Shown here: in pieces, positions 8,071 through 17,363 of the stretch
Layout of the letters: every line of letters starts with the position of its first letter
Numbering within the stretch: the stretch's first letter is position 1
From: Mycobacterium asiaticum
Lineage (GTDB): Bacteria > Actinomycetota > Actinomycetes > Mycobacteriales > Mycobacteriaceae
Assembly (NCBI RefSeq): GCF_001673635.1
Contig: NZ_LZMH01000036.1
Span: 19,727 to 83,726 of the forward strand
Direction of reading: 5' to 3'
DNA length: 64,000 bases
Program-made: the position numbers and the translations under genes
The notes under the pieces: generated by a model
Databases searched by the model: none
What the model was told of the DNA's origin: nothing
The model's input: only the letters and a program-made list of their open reading frames with translations

Positions 8071-11000
8071 TTAGCCCTCCAGGTCGCCCTCGGTCTCCAA
8101 AAGCGCCTGGCGCAGCCCATCGAGTGTGTCGGGTTGCGGTTCGGCCCACATGCCGCGACCGGCCGCCTCTAGCAGTCGCTCCGCCATGCCGTGCAACGCC
8201 CACGGGTTGGACTCGGTCATGAACTTGCGGTTCTCCGGGTCCAGCACGTATCGCTCGGTCAGTTGCTCATACATCCAGTCGGCCATCACGCCTGCGGTGG
8301 CGTCGTACCCGAACAGGTAGTCCACCGTCGCGGCCATTTCGAACGCGCCCTTGTACCCGTGCCGGCGCATGGCCGCCATCCAGCGGGGATTGACCACCCG
8401 GGCCCGGAACACCCGGGTGGTCTCCTCGGACAGCGTGCGGGTGCGGATGGCGTCCGGCCTGGTGTTGTCGCCGATGTAGGCCGCGGGCGCCTGACCGGTC
8501 AGCGCCCGCACGGTGGCCACCATTCCGCCGTGGTACTGGAAATAGTCGTCGGAGTCGGCGATGTCGTGCTCGCGGGTGTCGGTGTTCTTGGCGGCCACCG
8601 CGATGCGCCGGTATTGCCGGTTCATGTCATCGACCGCCTCGCGCCCGTCCAGGCCTCGGCCGTAGGCGAAACCGCCCCACGCGGTGTACACCTGCGCCAG
8701 GTCGGCGTCGTCACGCCAGTTGCGGCTGTCGATCAACTGCAGCAGGCCCGCGCCGTAGGTGCCCGGCTTGGATCCGAAAATCCTTGTCGTGGAACGCCTT
8801 GCATCACCGTGCTGGGCCAGGTCGGCGCGCGAGTGTGCCCGCACGTAGTTGTCCTCGTCCGGTTCGTCGAGTTCGGCGACCAGGCGTACGGCGTCGTCGA
8901 GCATGGTCACCACGTGCGGGAAGGCGTCGCGGAAGAATCCCGAGATGCGCACGGTCACATCGATGCGCGGCCGGCCCAACTCCTCGAGCGGGATGGCCGT
9001 CAGGTCGACGACCCGGCGGGACGCGTCGTCCCAGACCGGCCGTACGCCCAGCAGCGCCAGCACCTCGGCGATGTCGTCGCCCGCAGTGCGCATCGCCGAC
9101 GTGCCCCACACAGACAGGCCCACCGACTGCGGCCACTGCCCGTGGTCATCGCGATAGCGGTCCAGCAGTGAATCCGCCAGTGCCACACCGGCTTCCCACG
9201 CCAGCCGGGACGGCACCGCCTTGGGGTCCACGGAGTAGAAGTTGCGTCCGGTGGGCAGCACGTTGATCAGGCCGCGCAGCGGCGAGCCGGACGGTCCGGC
9301 CGGGATGAACCGTCCGTCCAATGCCCGCAGCACCTGCTCGATCTCCGCGGAGGTCCCGGCCAGCCGGGGCACCACCTCGGTGGCCGCAAAACGCAACACG
9401 GCGGCGACGTCGGCGTTGTCGGTGAGCCGGTCGGCCGCGGCGGCATCCCAGCCGGCTTCCTGCAAGCCGGCGATCAGCTTGCGGGCCGCGGCCTCGGCCT
9501 GGTCGACCGAGGTGCGTTCGTCGGTGCCGTCCTCGGACAGGCCCAGCGCCTGGCGCAGACCGGGCAGCGCCTGCTGGCCGGCGAACAGCTGACGGGCCCG
9601 CAGGATGGCCAGCACCAGGTCGAGTTCGACTTCACCCGTAGGCTTTTGGCCGAGGATGTGCAGGCCGTCGCGGATCTGCACATCCTTGATCTCACACAGC
9701 CAGCCGTCGACATGCAGCAGCATGTCGTCGAAGGTGTCCTCTTCGGGCCGCTCGGTCAGCCCTAGGTCGTGGTCCATTTTGGCGGCGCGGATCAACGTCC
9801 AGATCTGTTGCCGGATGGCGGGCAACTTGCCGGGGTCCAGCGCGGCGACGTTGGCGTGCTCGTCGAGCAGCTGTTCCAAACGCGCTATGTCGCCATAGGT
9901 TTCGGCGCGCGCCATCGGCGGGATGAGGTGGTCGACCAACACGGCGTGGGCCCGCCGCTTGGCCTGCGTGCCCTCGCCGGGGTCGTTGACCAGGAACGGG
10001 TAGATCAGCGGCAAGTTGCCCAGCGCGGCATCAGAGGCGCAGGCCGCCGACATGCCTAACGTCTTGCCCGGCAGCCATTCCAGGTTGCCGTGCTTGCCCA
10101 GATGTACGATCGCGTGCGACCCGAAGCCGGTGTCCAGCCAGTGGTACGCGGCCAGGTAGTGGTGGCTGGGCGGTAGGTCGGGGTCGTGGTAGATCGCCAC
10201 CGGGTTCTCGCCGAAACCGCGCGGCGGCTGCACCATCAACACCAGGTTGCCGGATTGTATTGCCGCGATGACGATCTCGCCGTCCGGATGGTGACTGCGG
10301 TCGACGAACAGGTCGCCTGGGGGCGGACCCCAGTGCTTGATCACCGCGTTGGACAGCTCCGCCGGCAGGGTGGCGAACCACTCGCGGTACTCCTGCGCCG
10401 AGACCCGGATGGGGTTGCCTGCGAGTTGGCTTTCAGTGAGCCAGTCGGGGTCCTGGCCGCCGCGTTCAATCAGGGCATGCACCAGCGCGTCACCGTCGCC
10501 CGCCTCGACGCCGGGTAGATCGCCGATCTGGTAGCCGTGCTCGCCCATGGCGCGCAGCAGGGCCACCGCGCTGGCCGGGGTGTCCAGGCCGACGGCGTTG
10601 CCGATGCGGGCGTGTTTGGTCGGGTAAGCCGAGAACACCAGTGCCACCCGCTTCTCGGCGGCAGGGATGTGACGCAGCTGCGCGTGCCGGACCGCCAGAC
10701 CCGCGACACGGGCGCAGCGCTCCGGGTCCGCGACGTAGGAGATGAGTCCGTCGTCGTCAATCTCCTTGAACGAGAACGGGACTGTGATGATGCGGCCGTC
10801 GAACTCGGGCACCGCGACCTGGGTGGCCACATCCAGCGGGGACAGACCGTCGTCGTTGTCTTGCCACTGCTCACGCGGGCTGGTCAGGCACAGGCCCTGC
10901 AAGATCGGAATATCCAGGGCGGCAAGGTGTTCGACGTTCCAGCTGTCATCATCACCACCCGCGCCTGCCGCAGCGGGTTTGGCTCCGCCGGCGGCCAGCA

Positions 11001-11643
11001 CGGTCACCACCATGGCGTCGGCAGTTGTGAGCGTCTTCAACAACTCGGGCTCGGCGGTGCGCAGCGAGGCGCAGTAGACGGGCAGCGGCTGGCCGCCGGT
11101 GGCTTCGATCGCCTGGCACAGGGCCTCGACATAGGCGGTGTTGCCGGCGAGCTGCTGGGCGCGGTAGTAGAGCACCGCAATGGTGGGCCCGGTATTGCGG
11201 GTGGCAGGCCGGTCCAGGACACCCCAGGTCGGGGTCTGCACCGGCGGAGTGAAGCCGAATCCGGTCATCAGCACGGTGTCCGACAGGAACGCATGCAGTT
11301 GGGTCAGGTTGTCAACGCCGCCGTGGGCCAGGTAGATGTGCGTCTGCACCGCGATGCCGGCGGCTACGGTCGAAAGCCCGGTCAGCTCGGCGTCGGGCGC
11401 CTGCTCGCCGCTGACCAACACCGCGGGCAACCCGCTGGCCAGCACCGCGTCGATGCCGTCCTCCCAGGCGCGGTATCCCCCTAGGATGCGCACCACCACG
11501 ATCGAGGCCTCGGCGAGGAGTTCGGGAAGCTCGACATCGGACAGCCGCGCCGGGTTGGCCCACCGGAAGTTCTTGCCGCTGGAACGGGCGCTGATCAGGT
11601 CCGTGTCGGACGTCGACAGCAGCAGGATCGTTGGGTCGGCCAC
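8071..11643 (-). CDS. cobN: Aerobic cobaltochelatase subunit CobN
   Basis: Protein of 1190 residues, close to the ~1194 of M. tuberculosis Rv2062c. It is the large, substrate-binding subunit of the ATP-dependent chelatase that inserts cobalt into hydrogenobyrinic acid a,c-diamide. The signature HLGKHGNLEWLPGK, typical of CobN and the Mg-chelatase BchH, lies around residue 510. The partner CobS/CobT-type AAA subunits are not in this window. The ATG at 11643 is followed by MADPTILLLSTSDTD. The start faces a small membrane protein 56 bp away. I found no cobalamin riboswitch in that gap. Confidence 0.95.
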   Translation of the reverse strand: MADPTILLLSTSDTDLISARSSGKNFRWANPARLSDVELPELLAEASIVVVRILGGYRAWEDGIDAVLASGLPAVLVSGEQAPDAELTGLSTVAAGIAVQTHIYLAHGGVDNLTQLHAFLSDTVLMTGFGFTPPVQTPTWGVLDRPATRNTGPTIAVLYYRAQQLAGNTAYVEALCQAIEATGGQPLPVYCASLRTAEPELLKTLTTADAMVVTVLAAGGAKPAAAGAGGDDDSWNVEHLAALDIPILQGLCLTSPREQWQDNDDGLSPLDVATQVAVPEFDGRIITVPFSFKEIDDDGLISYVADPERCARVAGLAVRHAQLRHIPAAEKRVALVFSAYPTKHARIGNAVGLDTPASAVALLRAMGEHGYQIGDLPGVEAGDGDALVHALIERGGQDPDWLTESQLAGNPIRVSAQEYREWFATLPAELSNAVIKHWGPPPGDLFVDRSHHPDGEIVIAAIQSGNLVLMVQPPRGFGENPVAIYHDPDLPPSHHYLAAYHWLDTGFGSHAIVHLGKHGNLEWLPGKTLGMSAACASDAALGNLPLIYPFLVNDPGEGTQAKRRAHAVLVDHLIPPMARAETYGDIARLEQLLDEHANVAALDPGKLPAIRQQIWTLIRAAKMDHDLGLTERPEEDTFDDMLLHVDGWLCEIKDVQIRDGLHILGQKPTGEVELDLVLAILRARQLFAGQQALPGLRQALGLSEDGTDERTSVDQAEAAARKLIAGLQEAGWDAAAADRLTDNADVAAVLRFAATEVVPRLAGTSAEIEQVLRALDGRFIPAGPSGSPLRGLINVLPTGRNFYSVDPKAVPSRLAWEAGVALADSLLDRYRDDHGQWPQSVGLSVWGTSAMRTAGDDIAEVLALLGVRPVWDDASRRVVDLTAIPLEELGRPRIDVTVRISGFFRDAFPHVVTMLDDAVRLVAELDEPDEDNYVRAHSRADLAQHGDARRSTTRIFGSKPGTYGAGLLQLIDSRNWRDDADLAQVYTAWGGFAYGRGLDGREAVDDMNRQYRRIAVAAKNTDTREHDIADSDDYFQYHGGMVATVRALTGQAPAAYIGDNTRPDAIRTRTLSEETTRVFRARVVNPRWMAAMRRHGYKGAFEMAATVDYLFGYDATAGVMADWMYEQLTERYVLDPENRKFMTESNPWALHGMAERLLEAAGRGMWAEPQPDTLDGLRQALLETEGDLEG

Positions 11644-11699
11644 CCCTCATTCGTACCGCAGCGGCGTCGGAGCACCGAATCGGCACGTATGGTCGGCAT

Positions 11700-11900
11700 A
11701 TGGGCAGAGGATTCGTCGTCACCTTCGCGGTCGGGCTGATCGTCGCGTTGTTCGGTGTGATCTGGGCGCTGCAGGGCTTCGGCGTGCTGGGCGGCAGCCC
11801 GATGAGCAACACCACCACCTGGTCGGTGATCGGGCCGATCACGGCGCTCATCGGGATAGCGGTCGCGGTGTTCAGTTGGCGGAAGCTGTCGTCGAAATAG
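11700..11900 (+). CDS. Small two-helix membrane protein (66 aa)
   Basis: Two predicted membrane helices: residues 5-27 (FVVTFAVGLIVALFGVIWAL and adjoining residues) and about 44-60 (VIGPITALIGIAVAVFSW), ending in basic RKLSSK. The ATG at 11700 is divergent from cobN; its stop is 3 bp from the converging oxidoreductase stop. There is no recognisable family. In M. tuberculosis this gap holds mazEF7, which is absent here. Real because the frame keeps the membrane-protein pattern from start to stop; function unknown. Confidence 0.6.
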   Translation: MGRGFVVTFAVGLIVALFGVIWALQGFGVLGGSPMSNTTTWSVIGPITALIGIAVAVFSWRKLSSK

Positions 11901-11903
11901 GTT

Positions 11904-13499
11904 TCACGCCGGCACCACGGTGAAGTTCACCGTGTGCCAGCCGGTGGCGCCGTCCGGAACGGGACTCGCCCGTTGTTCGGTCTGAACGCCCCCGGTGTTG
12001 TCGATGGCCCGCACGGTAATGCTCTGTCTCCCGGGTTCTTTCGCTTGCCACGGGAAGCTCCACAGTCGCCATGTCTGGTTGGAGTAACTTGCGCCCAGTT
12101 CGGTCGGCTGCCAATCGCCGTCGCCGATGCGGACTTCCACCGCCCGCACGCCGCGATTCTGCGCCCAGGCGACACCGCCGAACACGACCGGCCCCACCGG
12201 TACCTGCTGGCCGCCTCGGGGCACGTCGATGCGCGACTGCGTCTTGATGGGCGCCTGCGCCGCCCAGCCCTGCCGCGTCCAGTAGGCCTTGGCCTTGTCG
12301 AAACGGGTGAGCTCCAGGTCGACGACCCACTTGGTGGCGGACACGTAGCCATAGAGTCCCGGCACCACCATGCGGGCCGGGTAGCCGTGTTCGACCGGCA
12401 GCGGTTGACCGTTGAGGCCGACCGCCAGCAGCGCCTCGCGGCCGTCCGTGAGCGCCTGCACGGGCGTACCGGCGGTGAATCCGTCGATCGAGGTGGAGAG
12501 CACCATGTCGGCGTCCGGGTGCACGCCGGCCGGCGCCAGCAGATCCGCCAATCGGTAGCCCGTCCAGATTCCGGTCGAAATAAGATCTCCCCCAACGGGA
12601 TTAGACACGCAGGTCAGGGTGGTCACCGACTCGACGATGTCGAAGCGGGCGAGGTCGTCGAGCGTGTAAGTGGTCTCGCGATCCACCATCCCGTGGATAC
12701 GCAACCGCCAGTCGCCGCGGCTGAGCTGGGGCACGCTCAGCGCGGTGTCGATGCGGTAGAAGTCAGCGCTTGGAGTGATGAAGCTGGGTAGCGCAACGCC
12801 TTTCGGCTGCACCTCGGGAGGTATCGGGCCCACCCTCGAGCGTGGGGTCGGTACGGCGAACGTCTTGCGATCCGATTCCACCGAATGCGCCAGTCGGGTG
12901 GCGATGGCCCCCACTACCCCACTGACCACGCCGAATCCGAGCAACCCGTACAGGACCATTTTGCGCCGGCCGGGGTCCGCTAGCTCGTTGCCTGCCGCCT
13001 CGCGCTCCGGGTGTGGCCAGAACCGCCGGATGAGGATGCGCAGGACCGCTATGCCGGAGGCGACGCCGAGGATGGTGGGGATGGTGTCGAGCGCGGTGCC
13101 ACCGGGTCGCGACAGCACGGCAGCGCAGCCGAGGACGCCGGCGGCGGCGATCACGGCACTACCGACCGGGCGGCGGGGCGTTTCGAGGGTTCCGGCGATC
13201 GCCGCGATCGCCGCGATCACCACGAGCACGACGACGGCCAGGAAGGGCTTGTCCAGCGGGCCGAGTGTTTGGATCGCCCATTCCTTGACCGGGCCGGGCG
13301 TCAGGTCGACGACCGCCGAACCGACGGCGGTGCGGGCATCAGCCCGCCCACCGATGGGGATGCTGGCCAGTTGAGCGACACCGAGCGCGACGGAGGCAGC
13401 TGCGACCCCGGCAATCATCCGTTCATTCGACGAGGCCGCCTGCACCGGACTGACTCTACTCGCGGCACTCGTCGCCGTCGTAAATGTTCTGGGGGCCAT
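11904..13499 (-). CDS. Membrane-anchored molybdopterin-dependent oxidoreductase (sulfite-oxidase family)
   Basis: Protein of 531 residues. The N-terminal ~210 residues hold several hydrophobic helices (for example FLAVVVLVVIAAIAAIAG and MVLYGLLGFGVVSGVVGAIA). A sulfite-oxidase-type molybdopterin domain follows, in which TLTCVSNPVGG supplies the Mo-ligating cysteine. The last ~110 residues form the Mo-cofactor dimerisation domain (GVAWAQNRGVRAVEVRIGDG). The catalytic domain is predicted to face outside. The frame is open upstream into the divergent SDR, but the ATG at 13499 gives the expected start. The substrate is not known: sulfite oxidation fits the family and the ssu genes 4 kb away, but this is inference. 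Confidence 0.85.
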   Translation of the reverse strand: MAPRTFTTATSAASRVSPVQAASSNERMIAGVAAASVALGVAQLASIPIGGRADARTAVGSAVVDLTPGPVKEWAIQTLGPLDKPFLAVVVLVVIAAIAAIAGTLETPRRPVGSAVIAAAGVLGCAAVLSRPGGTALDTIPTILGVASGIAVLRILIRRFWPHPEREAAGNELADPGRRKMVLYGLLGFGVVSGVVGAIATRLAHSVESDRKTFAVPTPRSRVGPIPPEVQPKGVALPSFITPSADFYRIDTALSVPQLSRGDWRLRIHGMVDRETTYTLDDLARFDIVESVTTLTCVSNPVGGDLISTGIWTGYRLADLLAPAGVHPDADMVLSTSIDGFTAGTPVQALTDGREALLAVGLNGQPLPVEHGYPARMVVPGLYGYVSATKWVVDLELTRFDKAKAYWTRQGWAAQAPIKTQSRIDVPRGGQQVPVGPVVFGGVAWAQNRGVRAVEVRIGDGDWQPTELGASYSNQTWRLWSFPWQAKEPGRQSITVRAIDNTGGVQTEQRASPVPDGATGWHTVNFTVVPA

Positions 13500-13562
13500 A
13501 CGGTTCGATGCAATAGTTGCTGTCCCATCGACCGCAGACTCGCAAAGTAATACCGTGGAGCG

Positions 13563-14393
13563 ATGACATCCCAATCCGTCGCCGGAAAAGTTGTTGCCGT
13601 GACCGGTGGCGCCCGCGGCATTGGTCTGGCGATCGCCACGGCGCTGCACGCTGCGGGGGCCAAGGTGGCCATCGGAGATATCGACGAAGCCACCGCCAAG
13701 CAGGAGGGTGAGCGGCTGGGACTGGCCGTCTCCCGCCGCCTGGACGTCACCGACCGCGCTTCGTTCAGCGAATTCCTCGACGCGGTGGAGAATGAGCTGG
13801 GCCCGCTGGATGTCCTGGTCAACAATGCCGGGGTGATCGCGGTGGGTAGCGCCGTCGAGGAGGATGACGCTGTCACCCGACGCTTGTTCGACGTCAACGT
13901 GCACGGAGTCATCCTCGGCACCAAATTGGCGACGAAACGGATGCTGCCCCGTCACAGCGGCCACGTCGTCAATATCGGCTCGTTGGGCAGCGTGGTACCC
14001 ACCGAAGGCATCGCAACCTATTGCGCCACAAAGCACGCCGTGCTCGGATACACCGATGCGGTGCGCATGGAGAACCACGGCAGCGGAGTGAATTTCACGG
14101 TGATCATGCCGACGCTGACCAACACCGAGATGGTCGCCGGGGTCGGCCACGCCAAGGGCTTCAAGAATGCTGAGCCAAGCGACGTCGCGCGGGCCGTCGT
14201 CAACGTCATCGCCAGACCCGAACCGCGAGTAGCGATTCCGCGTTCACTCGGCGCTACCGTGTGGGCACAGCGCTTGATGCCCCAAGCCGTGGCCGAGGCA
14301 CTCGGGCGCGCTCTGGGTACCGGGCGGATATTCACCAGCGACCTGGAACGTGAAAAGCGTCAGGCTTACGCGCGACGCACCGGGACGTCGTGA
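13563..14393 (+). CDS. Short-chain dehydrogenase/reductase
   Basis: Protein of 276 residues. NAD(P) loop TGGARGIG at about 15-22, NNAG at about 90, a catalytic Ser in NIGSLGSV and YCATK. The C-terminal region beyond about residue 190 (helical, with the basic tail DLEREKRQAYARR) suggests a lipid or steroid-type substrate, as in many mycobacterial SDRs. The ATG at 13563 is divergent from the molybdopterin enzyme, 63 bp apart. The 3' end overlaps the convergent TetR gene by 28 bp. Confidence 0.85.
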   Translation: MTSQSVAGKVVAVTGGARGIGLAIATALHAAGAKVAIGDIDEATAKQEGERLGLAVSRRLDVTDRASFSEFLDAVENELGPLDVLVNNAGVIAVGSAVEEDDAVTRRLFDVNVHGVILGTKLATKRMLPRHSGHVVNIGSLGSVVPTEGIATYCATKHAVLGYTDAVRMENHGSGVNFTVIMPTLTNTEMVAGVGHAKGFKNAEPSDVARAVVNVIARPEPRVAIPRSLGATVWAQRLMPQAVAEALGRALGTGRIFTSDLEREKRQAYARRTGTS

Positions 14394-15007
14394 ATGCGTA
14401 GATAGTTCAGCGCCAAAGTCGTGATCTCGTAGAGGAATTCGTCGCGGTCGATATCGGGACGGTCCAGGATGTAGCGGACGGTGAGGTGCTCGACCATCCG
14501 CACCAGCATCCACGCCGCGGTATCGAAGCGGACATCGGAGCGCACCTGGTCGCGGTTCATCACCAGATAGGCCATGGTCAGCTCGCCGATCCGCTGCTCG
14601 AAGGCCGCGAGTTTGCTGCCGGCGCCCAGTCGCGGGGTCCGTTCGATCACCGCCCGCAGAAATTCGGGATGTACATCGAGCGCGTCGAGCAGCGCTGCGA
14701 CGGAGTTACGGACATGTTCGGGCGCGGGCCGGTCCAACGACTGCGTGAGCGTGGAGGCCACCCGTGCCGCCAGCGCGTCGCTGTAGCGGTCGATGACCGC
14801 GGCGACGATGGCCTCCTTGTTCGGGAAGTACTGGTAAAGCGAACCCGGGCTGACACCGGCCGCGGCCGCGATTCGGTTGGTGGATGCACCGTCGTACCCG
14901 TGGCCGATCAACACCTCCTGCGCCGCGTCCAGGATTCGTTCGACCAGCGCACGCGACCGCTCCTGGCTGGGCGTTCGGCGGGCAGCGCCCTTGTTGGCCC
15001 TGGCCAT
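14366..15007 (-). CDS. TetR-family regulator, divergent from the DUF2236 pair
   Basis: Protein of 213 residues with a clear N-terminal helix-turn-helix (TNRIAAAAGVSPGSLYQYF, then PNKEAIVAAV) and a helical C-terminal domain. The start is ATG at 15007; a TTG one codon upstream is possible. Only 39 bp separate it from the divergent DUF2236 gene, so it probably controls that promoter and its own. I see no perfect inverted repeat in the gap, only two AATT-containing half-sites near 15016-15030. The 3' end overlaps the SDR by 28 bp. Confidence 0.87.
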   Translation of the reverse strand: MARANKGAARRTPSQERSRALVERILDAAQEVLIGHGYDGASTNRIAAAAGVSPGSLYQYFPNKEAIVAAVIDRYSDALAARVASTLTQSLDRPAPEHVRNSVAALLDALDVHPEFLRAVIERTPRLGAGSKLAAFEQRIGELTMAYLVMNRDQVRSDVRFDTAAWMLVRMVEHLTVRYILDRPDIDRDEFLYEITTLALNYLRIHDVPVRRA

Positions 15008-15046
15008 CAAAACGCGAATTGAACGTGAATTAGAGCTCGTGTCAGC

Positions 15047-16282
15047 ATGGGAGCCATGGTGGCAGACCTGGACGTACCGCTCAAGGCGGATGCCCGATAT
15101 CCGCGCCGCTTTCTCGGTGCCCAGGCGCGCAACCGCCGGCTGGGCCGCCCGCTGCAGGTTCTGACCCGCACCTCACGGCCCGACAGTGAAGTTCTGGAGC
15201 GGATCGGCCAGCGCCTGATGCAACGCGACGAGCCGGGCGCTGCTCTGGTGCGGGCGATGCGGGCCGGCGAGGTGTCCATGGGCCAGTTCAACGCTGCCCT
15301 GGACTCCGGTGTCGACGCGGTGCCTGACTGTCCGGCGGCGCTGCGCGAGTTCTTCGCCGTCGTCGAGCGCACCCCTGAGTGGGTGGACTTCGACTTGATC
15401 AACCGGGGCGCAGCGGCCTACCGGCGATTCGGCACGAACGCCGCCGATGTCATGCTGCAGTTGGCCTTGATTGGCGGATATCGGTTCGGCGGGCCTACCG
15501 ACCTGCTCGTAGAGACCGGCGGGCTGACCGGACGCACCACGGTGCGTCGGTTGGCAGAAACTCAGCACTGGGCCGTCGCGATATCGGAACACGATGGCAT
15601 GCGCCGCGATAAGCCGGGCTTCAAGCTCACCGTGCACGTGCGGCTGATGCATGCGCTGGTGAATCAGCGGTTCGAGACCAACGGGCGATGGGATGTCGAG
15701 CAGTGGGGTCTGCCGATCAACCAGTCCGACCAGGCCGCGACGCTGGGGCTGTTCAACGGCGCACTGCTGCTTGGTGTCCGGCTGCTCGGGGTACGGGTCA
15801 GCCGTCAGGATTCCCTGGCGATCATGCATCTGTGGAAGTACGTCGGTTGGCTCATGGGGGTAGATGAGGACTGGCTTTGCGACACCGAAAGCCAGCAGCA
15901 CCGCCTCAATTACCATCTGCTGCTTACCCAGTCCGACGTCAGTCTGGCTGGCCCGCCGTTAGCCAACGCCATCGTCGACGCGCAGCGCGGCCTGTACTTT
16001 CCCACCCTGCCCCGGGTGCGGGGTGCCGTCGCGCGCGCCCGTCTGCTCAGCATGCTGCGTTATTTCCTGCGCAAGGACGGCATGCGCGATCTGGAACTGC
16101 CGCGCTCGCTTCCCGTCGCGGTGCTGCCGGTCCTGGCCGCCAATCTCGTTCGGTATCAACTGCTTACCCGAACCCGCTGGGGGACGGCTTACGTGCAGCG
16201 CTGGGGTGAGCGCGCCCGGCAGCGCGTGCTGAACCGGTATTTCGGCGACCAATCCCACGACGTGGGCAAGTTGGCGCTATGA
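15047..16282 (+). CDS. DUF2236 (MpaB/Lcp-like) oxygenase-family protein, first of a tandem pair
   Basis: Protein of 411 residues of the DUF2236 family, which includes heme b rubber oxygenase Lcp and the fungal MpaB oxygenase. The segment HVRLMHALVNQRFE near residue 195-208 fits the conserved Arg/His heme-pocket region. No signal peptide is seen. The start may be ATG 15047 or ATG 15056. The stop overlaps the next DUF2236 gene (ATGA), so both are made from one message. The substrate is unknown; oxidative cleavage of a lipid or isoprenoid is a family-based guess. Confidence 0.8.
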   Translation: MGAMVADLDVPLKADARYPRRFLGAQARNRRLGRPLQVLTRTSRPDSEVLERIGQRLMQRDEPGAALVRAMRAGEVSMGQFNAALDSGVDAVPDCPAALREFFAVVERTPEWVDFDLINRGAAAYRRFGTNAADVMLQLALIGGYRFGGPTDLLVETGGLTGRTTVRRLAETQHWAVAISEHDGMRRDKPGFKLTVHVRLMHALVNQRFETNGRWDVEQWGLPINQSDQAATLGLFNGALLLGVRLLGVRVSRQDSLAIMHLWKYVGWLMGVDEDWLCDTESQQHRLNYHLLLTQSDVSLAGPPLANAIVDAQRGLYFPTLPRVRGAVARARLLSMLRYFLRKDGMRDLELPRSLPVAVLPVLAANLVRYQLLTRTRWGTAYVQRWGERARQRVLNRYFGDQSHDVGKLAL

Positions 16283-17166
16283 GCACCCGTGTCGATTTGG
16301 GTCCGCGGTCACTGCTGTGGCGCTGGGCGGGCGACCTGCGCATCGCCTTCGAAGGCGGTACGGCGGGCTTGATGCAGACGATGCATCCCGCGATCGGCCA
16401 GGGTCTGATCGACCACTCGAACTTCTTCGACGATCCTGTCGACCGCGTATTCCGTTCCCTGCCCGGCATTCTCGGCACCATTTACGATGGGCCCGACGCG
16501 GACGACACCGGGATCAAGGTCCGCGACTTTCACCGTGACATCAAGGGTGAGCTGCCCGACGGGCAGCGCTACCATGCCCTCAATCCCGAGACATACTGGT
16601 GGGCGCACGCCACCTTTCAGGTGATGGTGCACCGGCTCGCCGAACACTGGGACACCCATCGGCTGACCAATCGCGAACGCGAACAGCTTTACCTCGAGGG
16701 CTGCGAATGGTATCGGCGGTACGGAGTTTCGGAGTCGGTTCTGCCGCCGACGCTTTGCGAATTCAACCGGGAGTACGACCGCTACTGCACTGAAGTGCTG
16801 CAGCCCAATGCGGCGTCGGACTATCTGATCAAATTTATCAAGAGGCCGGCGATCCCCGATATGAGCGCGTCACCGGATTATCCGAGCCATCCCCTACTGC
16901 GTCCGCTCATGGACGCGTTGCTGCCGACATTACCGGTCCGTGCGGCTCTGGCACCGCCGATGCGCCTGGTGATCTTCGGTGGTCTGCCCCCAATTGTGCG
17001 GGAGCGTTTCGACATTCGTTGGACGCGGGTCGATGAGACCCGCTACCGGGCCGTGCGCAGCGCGATCAGGAGCGGTTGGCGCACGGTGCCCGCATCGCTG
17101 AAGTGGCATAAGGCGGCCCGCAAGGGGTGGTTGCGGGAGCTGGGCAGTGTCCCACGCCGGGTCTGA
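16279..17166 (+). CDS. DUF2236 (MpaB-like) oxygenase-family protein, second of the pair
   Basis: Protein of 295 residues, shorter than its neighbour and only distantly similar. N-terminal features typical of mycobacterial DUF2236 proteins are RIAFEGGTAGLMQTMHPAIG, a later YWWAHATFQVMVHRLAEHW with the putative heme-pocket His, and YLEGCEWYRRYG. It overlaps the upstream stop by 4 bp. The two proteins are likely to form a complex or act in sequence. It is followed by 197 bp without a convincing gene. Confidence 0.8.
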   Translation: MSTRVDLGPRSLLWRWAGDLRIAFEGGTAGLMQTMHPAIGQGLIDHSNFFDDPVDRVFRSLPGILGTIYDGPDADDTGIKVRDFHRDIKGELPDGQRYHALNPETYWWAHATFQVMVHRLAEHWDTHRLTNREREQLYLEGCEWYRRYGVSESVLPPTLCEFNREYDRYCTEVLQPNAASDYLIKFIKRPAIPDMSASPDYPSHPLLRPLMDALLPTLPVRAALAPPMRLVIFGGLPPIVRERFDIRWTRVDETRYRAVRSAIRSGWRTVPASLKWHKAARKGWLRELGSVPRRV

Positions 17167-17211
17167 GGGTGCCTGTGCTCACCGCGCGTACACCCGGCGC
17201 CGCGAACCTCG

Positions 17212-17258
17212 CACACCCGCCGCGCACCCGCACACCCGATGCGCCCACTCCACACCCG
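17212..17258. repeat. Three copies of the octamer CACACCCG
   Basis: Copies at 17212-17219, 17231-17238 and 17251-17258 in the 197-bp gap between the DUF2236 pair and ssuD, whose stops converge. Spacings are 19 and 20 bp. No gene is supported in this gap. The repeats may be low-complexity sequence or binding sites; nothing distinguishes the two here. Confidence 0.4.
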
Positions 17259-17363
17259 CCGATCGTGGGCCTTGTGGCGGCCTCAAGCGCGATTTCTCTA
17301 CCTGAGGCCAGCGCTCGACCGCGGCGCGCGGCACGCGCCCGCAAGCAGCACCCATAGAGCCCG

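Noticed and set aside
13500..14150. Upstream extension of the molybdopterin oxidoreductase frame
   Set aside because: It would run antisense through the divergent SDR; the family start fits the ATG at 13499.
17127..17357. Proline-rich plus-strand frame after the DUF2236 pair
   Set aside because: It overlaps the 3' end of a confident gene and is low-complexity; no ribosome site.
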